Program-made: the position numbers and the translations under genes
The notes under the pieces: model-generated
The model's database searches: none
What the model was told of the DNA's origin: nothing
The model's input: the letters and a program-made list of their open reading frames with translations, nothing else
Part shown: positions 56,134 to 64,000 of the stretch, one piece after another
Position numbering within the stretch: position 1 is the first letter of the stretch
How the letters are laid out: each line of letters begins with the position of its first letter
From: Coccinella septempunctata
Lineage: Eukaryota > Arthropoda > Insecta > Coleoptera > Coccinellidae
NCBI RefSeq assembly: GCF_907165205.1
Contig: NC_058190.1
Span: forward strand, 44,876,116-44,940,115
DNA: 64,000 nucleotides
Direction: 5' to 3'

Positions 56134-56850
56134 CTCAGCGCAGTGGGTAAGTGTGCGCAGTGCGTATATCTCGATCGACTTTGCAATGTGGGTTCATTTG
56201 GGTGAAGCAAGGGCGGAGAATCCCCAAATTAGTTTTTCATAGGAGTGCGCCGTGCGACGTTTCGTTAACTTTTTATTTGCAATCAATCAAATTCACCAGT
56301 TTTCTTGTTAATTCTTAGCATTTCTGCAAATTCTGCCAGGTCCAAGTTCCGAGTCTGACAGTGTTAAACAATATTTTATTCGATCATGGACATATTAATC
56401 TAAATATATAATGAAAAATTCTAGGTTCTCAGCTGCTCAACTCTATAAGAACATCAATTCAAATTTCGGCTTACTGGGGAAAGTGTGCGCGGGTAAGTGT
56501 GCGCATAGATTCATTATATGGGCATTTGTTCAGTGAGGAATAAATTATGACATTGTTGATTTTCTTGGTTAAGACTCGATCAATATTGTCCTATTTGTTC
56601 AGAAAAATATGAAGAGCCACCAACAGGGGAAAGTATCAAGTGTTTTGTTCACCAGGAATTGTGGCACGAACAATAATACAGTCCTTATAAAAAGGCGCTT
56701 CTGTATTGACAATTAACAGCATTTCTCTAATATTGTAACATTTTGATGACATTATTTTGTAATTTGTTTTGATTGCGTGGTTCACTAAGCACTGCGTTCA
56801 CTTACCCCGTGAGGGTGCGCACACTTACCCGCAATACGGGGCATGTGAAC
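56134..56850. mobile_element. Candidate element with GGGTAAGTGTGCGCA end repeats
   Basis: GGGTAAGTGTGCGCA occurs at 56145 and 56491, with a variant GGGGAAAGTGTGCGC at 56476. The reverse complement TGCGCACACTTACCC occurs at 56816 and the related GCGTTCACTTACCC at 56794. Flanking GGGGTAACTCAGCGC and CGGGGCATGTGAACGC extend the symmetry. Clustered direct and inverted copies suggest transposase-binding repeats of a DNA element, but the exact ends are not resolved. Confidence 0.5.
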
Positions 56851-57345
56851 GCACTCCGACTTTCACTATTAAATTTTTCATCATTTTTGACTGCAGTCTG
56901 ACATTTGCTGAGCATGTTGCGCAGCTCGTTAAAAAGTCGTCTCTTGCACTGAGCACTGACCACTGCAAGTTCTTTGTGCTGCATGTATTGAATTATGGTT
57001 TAACCATAACCGTCTTTAAGGACGGCTGTGGTTTAACACTGCTACATCCTTGCTTGAACTCCACCACTAACTACAGACTTCAGAAAGTTTAAAATGCATG
57101 TTGTAGATTCATATTAGGTTTGCGCAAGTTTCAAGGATCTCAAGTAAATGAACTTCAGTGGTTCAGAGTCGATGGATTGTATAGATTGGAGCAGGCTGTT
57201 TTGATAAGGAGAATTTTGACTTCAAACCCTTCATATCTTCCTGATAAGATTATATTTCGAGGAGATATACATTACATAGAAATAGGCTTATGTTGCTCAG
57301 GTTAAGATCAGCCATGTTTTGGTGATCCCTCACGTTTTGTACATA
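56851..57345 (+). pseudogene. Jockey-like reverse transcriptase C-terminal remnant
   Basis: The plus strand reads IFDCSLTFAEHVAQLVKKSS near 56878-56937, then VLNYGLTITVFKDGCG, then LQKV, a stop, and NACCRFILGLRKFQ near 57070-57130. It continues VNELQWFRVDGLYRLEQAVL and PDKIIFRGDIHYIEI to about 57310. This order (F-D-L-F-H, L-Y-G, LQK-QNAC-RFI-GLRK, ELQWLP-like) is the C-terminal part of jockey/I-type LINE reverse transcriptases. A stop and frame changes show it is dead. The catalytic core upstream is missing. Confidence 0.82.
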
Positions 57346-57422
57346 ATAGCATCCAGTAACTATTCGATAGTTTTCCTGTGGAACATTTGAGAACACACTT
57401 ACAGATTATTTCGGTAGAGTAA

Positions 57423-58003
57423 AGGGTGGGCAAAATTCGTTATCTTCTGAAGAGATCTCGAGAACTACAGCAGCTGGAAGAAGACGGTTGACACATTTCC
57501 TAGCTCTTCTTCAGAGAAAGAATGGTGAAAACTATTGCCTCGTACGATTCTTCGTTTTTGAGTTATTAGCGAAGATGAGATTTTGACGATTTCGAAAAGT
57601 TCTCATAGATTTTTTGTCTTTGAAGTTACAGATCTGAAACTGGAACCTTCTACAGGCACTTTTTCAGGTAGTATCCACTGGCGAGCTCAAAATATTTTTT
57701 CTTTTAGAATCATTAGTTTATTGTTATTGTTATTTTTAAATTGGAAAAAAAATCTTTTGCCAGTAGATTCTACGTATGAAGATGCTTAAGAAGGTTCAAG
57801 TTCTACAAAAAAGTTGAGGGAACTTTTGGAAATCGTCAAAATCTCAATTTTTTTATAACTCAAAATCTAGAAATTATAGGCCGGTTTTGTTTTCAGATTT
57901 GGATTAGTCAGGAAAAGAAAGCTCGAGAATGTGTCATCCGTTTTCTTCTAGCTGCTATAGTTCTAGAGAACCCCTCAGTAGACAACCAATTTTGCCCACC
58001 CTG
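57423..58003. mobile_element. MITE B, copy 3
   Basis: Starts AGGGTGGGCAAAATTCGTTA and ends CCAATTTTGCCCACCCTG, with the same long foldback interior as copies 1 and 2. The ORF at 57583-57789 is repeat-derived. Confidence 0.88.
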
Positions 58004-59204
58004 TTTTTATTCTCTTATATTTGTTAATTCAACATTTTACCGTATTTTTCTTCCATAGAATTGTTGAAAGACGGAGTAGAATGACTAGCTAAACTTCCCC
58101 TCTTGATTGTGTTTCAAAGAATACAAAATAAAGGTCTTTTATGACTTGAGCTTTAAGACTTTCACCCTCCTCTCCAAAGGAACTCTCACTCATCCTAGAT
58201 ATCTCAGATATCAAAAGCATTAAGTTCTGAATTGAACAGGAAAATGTTAAGAGAAGATCAGGTTTAAAAAACTCATTAAAATACCCATCATTGCGTCACT
58301 AACTCCACAGGGTGTTAAGAAATTTAGAGGAAATTGTAACTTTCAGTTCTACCCTGTATACCAGCAAATTGAAATCGAATTCCTGCAGACTCGACATCAG
58401 GTAATGAACTAGATGAAATAGGCTACAAAAAGACAACAAAATGATCCAAATCGATGCATAGCTTAAAAAATTATTCCAAAAAGAATTCCATGCAATTTTT
58501 TTCTGTCAGGCTTCTTTTTCCGGGAGTGTATTTTTAGTTGTGCTTGTCGTAGATCAAATTTATCTCTCATTACCTATTATTCTACCTCTTCAGGTTAAAA
58601 TAAGAAACGATTCGTAGGTAGCACTTGTTGAAAAATAAACCTATGAAAACACTCTGTATGACTACAATGATTATCATCATTGAACATAAATTTTAGCTCG
58701 ATTCAATTGACATTGTTGAAATCCCCACCATATAACTCCTTGAAGAGCCATCTTTATCTCGCTCGCACGAAAAACGATAAGAGGGACGATACAAAAGATG
58801 AGCTCGATAAAAACTCAACAGTCAATACCATAAACTTAATTTGATCTCGTTAAATTGGATCGGATTTTATTTCTTCAACAAATACATGAAATCATCCACT
58901 GCGCCCCAGAGCTACAATCATATAAATATAACGAAGTCTGCTCAATTATGGACTTCATCCCCAAAGATTTCAGATGTTAATCAGACTATCGGTGTTTGTT
59001 GTTTCAATGTTTACATCGTTTATTTATTTCTAATTCGGTCCGTACCCTTTTTCACTCTTCCTGGGGGCTTCTGCGATTCTTCCAGTTTGTTTTCATCCTA
59101 AATGAATTCGCTTGAATAAATTCGATTTGTTGGAGCTTTCTGAATTACTTACTTACATAAACAAATCCTATACATAGGTTTATTTAAAAATACACTGCTC
59201 AAAT
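58004..59204. other. Non-coding stretch, nothing recognised
   Basis: A small pair CACAGGGTGTTAAG and CTACCCTGTATA at 58310-58362 may be a tiny MITE. The 86-codon ORF at 58841-59101 has no recognised features. Confidence 0.4.
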
Positions 59205-59460
59205 GTCTACATATATACGGTTAATCTGCCTGCAATGGCAACAGTTAGCAAGACTGCTTCAGAGCGACAACATAAAGGACTAGTAGATAAATTTACAAAA
59301 TAAAGATTCAACATGGTAGATAGAGTCTGCAGACTCAAAAAAGGTTCCTTTCGTAAATGTAACTGAAGGTTAGAAGAATATTTTGTCAAATGCCTGTCAA
59401 AGTAATGGTGAGGTGTCTGTGGTGGATCAGTTAAGTGGTGCAATTGCTATGACATTGCAG
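59205..59460 (+). repeat. Unclassified repeat fragment, related to 11734-12000
   Basis: Shares GGTTAATCTGCCTGCAATGG, AAGACTGCTTCAGAG and GAGTCTGCAG blocks with the 11.7-kb fragment. Patchy similarity. Class unknown. Confidence 0.5.
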
Positions 59461-59569
59461 ACCAGAGATGCTCAATACAATCTTGTTCTGGAGGGGTAGT
59501 GCATATAATGATATAATTGGGCAGCATCATCCTTCTGTCCTCTCATCCTGTACTTATCAATTACCTATA

Positions 59570-60756
59570 CTCCATTCACTTTTATTTTAGCACTCGGTTG
59601 GCCATGGAAATTTGACACATTTCACTCTGTATAATACGAAAATGTGGGGTTAGGACGCTTGTCAAAACAATTTTGGGTTTTAAATCAACGCTATGTTGCC
59701 CGTTCTACGTAAAAGTTTCTGTCATTACGTATTTTATCACAATGTCCAATCTCTTCGGAAAATAGGTGACATAATTGAAGTTTATACAAACTGATTGCCA
59801 AGGCATACTAAATCCAGTTATTTGCATGGAAAATACAAGAGATCAGTATAATATCATAATATGCACTAGCTTGAGGAGAGTAAATGTTCGTTATCTCCTT
59901 TGGCTAAAGTTTGAATACGTTACATCAGTTGTAGATTTCAAAAATTTCAACCCGAAGATGATATGCATATGATGCAGTGGTTGGGAATGGGTATCTCCCG
60001 AAGGAATTAACAGATAATTACAAGAATGTTGAGTTCTTCAACAAAAGTCATCTTGCATCAATATGAGTAAAAGGAATTAAAGGAAGTTTCAAGTCAAGGT
60101 GAACTTCACCTTTGAACAAAAGTTTCACATGAATAAATAATTAAAAGGACAACTGGCTCGTATTTTTGGCTGTTCTTCTTAATACATTGATATAATAATA
60201 ATAATTAAGTATTTATTGGTACCTTAAGACATTTACAATGTATAGGACAAGTCAAATGAAAAATATAAAAATCAATTTTCGGGAACTTATTCTACGATGA
60301 CATTCATCGAAAATCCTCAAACATAAAATTCTTAAATGCCACCACTTTTTTGGCACTCTCAGTAGAAGGAAATACTTTGTCATCCTATTCATTCACAATC
60401 TTTCTGATTGTGGAATTATTCAGCTGAAATATGGGTCGTTTAGATTCAGATGAAACATTATATAAATTCTCTTACATTGAATATGTTCGCTACCGTCTGA
60501 CGTATTGGGGATTTTAGAATATCAGGGTATAACTATTTGAATGAGCGGACCTGAATTCTAAATAGCACTTCCTGAAACCCTCTCTCTTTTTTCAGTCACT
60601 TTCGGCATTTTCGTAATAAAAATTGATTTTAGTTGTGGCAACGGCGTTATGACATTAACGACATTTCATGAGTGCCAACCTTACTTCGTTCTAGTTACAG
60701 AAACTTGAGAAAATTATTTCATGGCCAACCGACTGCTAAAATGAATGTGAATGAAG
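59570..60756 (+). mobile_element. Family G terminal-inverted-repeat element, copy 1
   Basis: CTCCATTCACTTTTATTTTA and GCACTCGGTTGGCCATG at the left are matched by CATGGCCAACCGACTGC and TAAAATGAATGTGAATGAAG at the right, a terminal repeat of about 37 bp with TA on both sides. The 1,187-bp body is closely similar to 61362-62567 in the opposite orientation. The frame at 59775-59972 and its counterpart in copy 2 are both repeat-derived. The minus strand near 60260-60430 reads a possible transposase scrap (STIRKIVNE). Non-autonomous, probably Tc1/mariner-like from the TA target. Confidence 0.87.
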
Positions 60757-60758
60757 TA

Positions 60759-61359
60759 TACCTACTCTACTCATAGAGAACGAAATTAATTGAAATTATT
60801 CTTGATGCTGCACTTCAATGATAGTGATAGATAAAACTTATAAATAAATAATTCAAACGATCAAATGTCTTTATTATTCAATGCTTTCACTTCGATTTGA
60901 TTTAAGAAAACTGTACGGAAGATTTTCTCCTAAAACCACCGAGTTTATAGCGTTAACAGGATAAGTTATTTAGGTTAACAAGCCCTATTTAGGTTTTATT
61001 TCAGTCCATAATAATCTAATAGCCGATAACTCAGATATACGAGTTTTCGATTCTCGGTAGAACATTTCCAACTCTTGGAAACTATTAGATTATTAGGGCA
61101 CGAACTTTGCGTTATTCACATTACATTTTCAATTGCAGAAGTTCGTTTCTGCATTTCAAACAGGATAGGACTTGGGAAACTTAAGTTTCATTTCGTGCAT
61201 CCACTTGGGTGATCTCAGTTGAGTTGCCAGCTAGGCAACTAGTGGAAAAATGGAAAGAGGTCTGTTTTAATCAGGTGAGGATAAAATGCTGAACGGATTC
61301 AAATGAAGAACTGATGGAATATTTTTAGTTATGCGCCATCTAAAAAATACATATGTGTG
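60759..61359. other. Spacer between inverted family G copies, nothing recognised
   Basis: 600 bp of AT-rich DNA without repeats or frames. Confidence 0.5.
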
Positions 61360-61361
61360 TA

Positions 61362-62567
61362 CTCCATTCACATTTATTTTAGCAGTCGGTTGGCCATGAA
61401 ATAATTTTCTCAAGTTTTTGTAACTAGAACGGAGTAAGGTTGGCACTCATGAAATGTCGTTAATGTCATAACGCCGTTGCCACAACTAATATCAATTTTT
61501 ATTACGAAAATGCCGAAAGTGATGGAAAAAAGAGACAGGGTTTCAGGAAGTGCTATTTAGAATTCAAGTCCGATCACTCAAATAGGTATACCCTGATATT
61601 CTAAAATCATACGTCAGACGGTCAGACGGTAGCGAACATATTCAATGTGAGAGAATTTATATAATGTTTCTTCTTAATCTAAACGACTCATATTGCAGCT
61701 GAATATTTCCACAATCAGAAAGATTGTGAATGAAGAGGATGACAAAGAATTTCCTTCTATTGGGAGACCCAAAAAAGTGGTGGCATTTGAGAATTTTATG
61801 TTTGAGTGAATTAATGCGAAAAGTTTACTACAGGATTTTCGATGAATGTCATCGTAGAATAAGTTCCCGAAAATTGATTTTTCTATTTTTCGTTTGACTT
61901 GTCCTATACATTGTAAATGTCCCAAGGTACCAATAAATACCTAATTATTATTATTATATCAATGTATTAAGATGAATAGCCACAAATACGCGCCAGTTGT
62001 CCTATTAATTCTTTATTCATGTGAAATTTTTGTTCAGAGGTGAAGTTCATCTTGACTTGAAACTTCCCTTAAATCATTTTACTTATATTGATGCAAGATG
62101 ATTTTGTTGAAGAATTTAACATTCTTGTAATTATCTGTTAATTCCTTCGGGAGATACCCATTCCCAACCACTGCATTATATTCATTTGTATTATTGAAAT
62201 CTTCAACTGATATAACGTATTCAAACTTTAGCCAAAGAAGATAACGAGCATTAACGCTCCTCAAGCTAGTGCATATTATGATATTATACTGATCTCTTGT
62301 ATTTTCCATGCAAATAACTGGATTTGGTATGCCTTCAATCAGTTGGTATAAACTTCAAGTATGTTCGTCACATATTTTCCGAAGAGATTCGACATTGTGA
62401 TAAAATACGTAAAAACAGAAACTTTTACGTAGAACGGGCAACATAGCGTTGATTTAAAACCCAAAAATGTTTTGACAAGCTTCATAACCCCAAATTTTCG
62501 TAGTATACAAAGTGAAATGTGTCAAATTTCCATGGCCAACCGAGTGCTAAAATAAAAGTGAATGGAG
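61362..62567 (-). mobile_element. Family G terminal-inverted-repeat element, copy 2
   Basis: Same family as 59570-60756 but inverted, 1,206 bp, with ends CTCCATTCACATTTATTTTA and TAAAATAAAAGTGAATGGAG and TA on both sides. On the plus strand, 61705-61800 reads STIRKIVNEEDDKEFPSIG and RPKKVVAFENF. This faintly resembles the linker of insect DDE transposases (IV-E-GRPKK-FDDF). If real, it is a scrap of the founder's coding region. Confidence 0.87.
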
Positions 62568-62569
62568 TA

Positions 62570-64000
62570 TAGTATCGTAGATTCAGCTTACTATTCTGAA
62601 GGGAATTTTGTTGTCATTGTGGTGTTCTGTGTGTTTGGCGACGTTGAACGTACAGAGAAAATACCATTTATTTATTTATATTGAAATGAAAGGTAAAATG
62701 ATTACATTAGAGATGAATATCAGGGCTTATATGGGTGGTTGCAAGCCAAAATATGATTTATCAGATTTTGAAGTAATCCCCTTGAGTCTATCATCGAATG
62801 TTTGGTTCATTAGTTATCATCTTGCTTCATCCTTCAGGAAGGGGTTTCTGCTGCATGAATGAAACTGAAAATATCTTCTTCTTCTATATTGAGCTTCTAT
62901 TCATTCCTAAGATCTACCCCAGTCGTGGGAGTTTCAACATTTCAGCTTTCTAGAATTCCCATCTGGGAAAATTGCTAGTAGAAAAGTTGAAACTTCTACT
63001 CTGCTTGAAACATGTCAGACGAAAGTGTATTCCATAACTAGCCTGTTATGTAAAGGGTAGATGGTTAAATTGTGAGTTGAACATCTGAGGAATTTGATTC
63101 CTTTTCCGTGCGACAGCTGGCATGAATGGCGGGGTAATATAAGACTTGAACGTAGCTCCCATAAAAAACAATTATCCCAATTCTCATCCAGCTTCTCCCC
63201 GAAGAATGCGGACCTGTACTGCAGAAGTTTTTAATATGAAATTCATAAACTAGTTACAATTCCGAACAATGGAATGAACCATTTTCGTTTTCGAACATTA
63301 ATTCAAGTAAACACGAAATGCAATTGAATTAATGAGTAATTGGCTTAGGTTCAGTAGCAAGAACGAATATTTGCAGCTCTAATTGCAATTAGGGAGGAAG
63401 CACTAATGGGGAAAAATCATAAATTGAATGGGAGAATTCATTTTGGTTTCGAATATTCTACCAATTAATTTCACGTGGAATTCGGAATGGAATTCTTTTG
63501 TTTCGCCATTGTGCATAGTGCAGAGGGAAGGAATCGTCTGAAAGAATGATAGTCATTCGTTAAATGGAAAAATTGGACATTTGCTAACATTCATTTATAA
63601 AACCGTTGGTTTATTGCATTCTACCAGATTAGGATTAATTTCTTCCGGCTACATTCTAATATTCAATATAATGAAACTAAAATATCAGATACAGAAAAAA
63701 TGAAACACTTATTTGGGGCTACTGAAAATTATTGAATTATGGGAAGTCCGGGAGAGTTGAACCCCTTTTCACTCTTCAGCTTCAGCCACATAAGTTGTAT
63801 CTGTAAATGGTAGCAACTCATTTTTTTGCGTGAAGATATCATGCCCAAATAGGTAACGATAGATAATAGTAGAGTGATGGTGAGATGAACATTGTGAGTA
63901 CAGCATTTCTTTTTGAAGGATGTCTCCCTAACCCATGGGACACTTGAACAGGGGGCGAGAGAGACTTGACCATAAGTTTGTTTATCAGGAGAAACATTGA
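62570..64000. other. Non-coding stretch to window end, nothing recognised
   Basis: The 84-codon ORF at 62608-62862 has no recognised domain. No repeat shared with the window. Confidence 0.4.

Overview
The window is AT-rich nuclear DNA from an animal, almost certainly an insect. Signs are GT-AG introns in small secreted-protein genes, a eukaryotic tRNA-Ala with a G3:U70 pair, many mariner and Tc1-type DNA transposons, jockey-like and other non-LTR retrotransposon remnants, and a short TTAGG array (the usual arthropod telomere unit). A beetle seems plausible, but that is a guess. There are no operons or bacterial features. Long ORFs are rare, and nearly all recognisable protein-coding sequence is either transposon debris or the small gene cluster at 44-51 kb.

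Layout. 1-2460: five tandem copies of a 494-bp satellite, four nearly identical and the last diverged. 4011-4083: intact tRNA-Ala(AGC). 5.5-10.2 kb: palindromic MITEs, including one nested inside an older repeat. 10-31 kb: mostly non-coding DNA with mariner copies (14.3-15.4, 22.7-23.9 kb), a decayed DD34E Tc1-like element (19.8-21.1 kb) whose right end matches the MITE family called A here, a 1.25-kb terminal-inverted-repeat element (17.8-19.0 kb, family D), and two copies of a second Tc1-like element (24.8-25.8, 26.7-28.2 kb). 31-43 kb: more mariner copies, further MITE fragments, a near-perfect 51-nt-arm hairpin and a foldback element.

44.0-51.0 kb: the gene cluster. Three head-to-tail two-exon genes each encode a signal peptide (exon 1) and a ten-cysteine Ly6/uPAR-like (three-finger) domain (exon 2), with no visible GPI-anchor tail. 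They share an ATTGGT box and a TATA box at nearly fixed spacing. Genes 1 and 2 arose by a recent 1.5-kb tandem duplication that carried a 200-bp MITE. Gene 2 then received a 1,503-bp hAT-like element in its intron with a perfect 8-bp target duplication. The coding difference between genes 1 and 2 is mostly amino-acid changing. A broken YqaJ-type nuclease exon lies between the two duplicates. I consider this the most interesting part of the window.

51-64 kb: a decayed non-LTR retrotransposon on the minus strand, a hAT-like element whose right end is tandemly repeated with TTAGG runs, a full MITE A, a jockey-like reverse transcriptase remnant, a third MITE B, and two 1.2-kb terminal-inverted-repeat elements in opposite orientation. 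Long stretches with nothing recognisable are listed explicitly. Distant exons, enhancers or lncRNAs in them cannot be excluded by eye.
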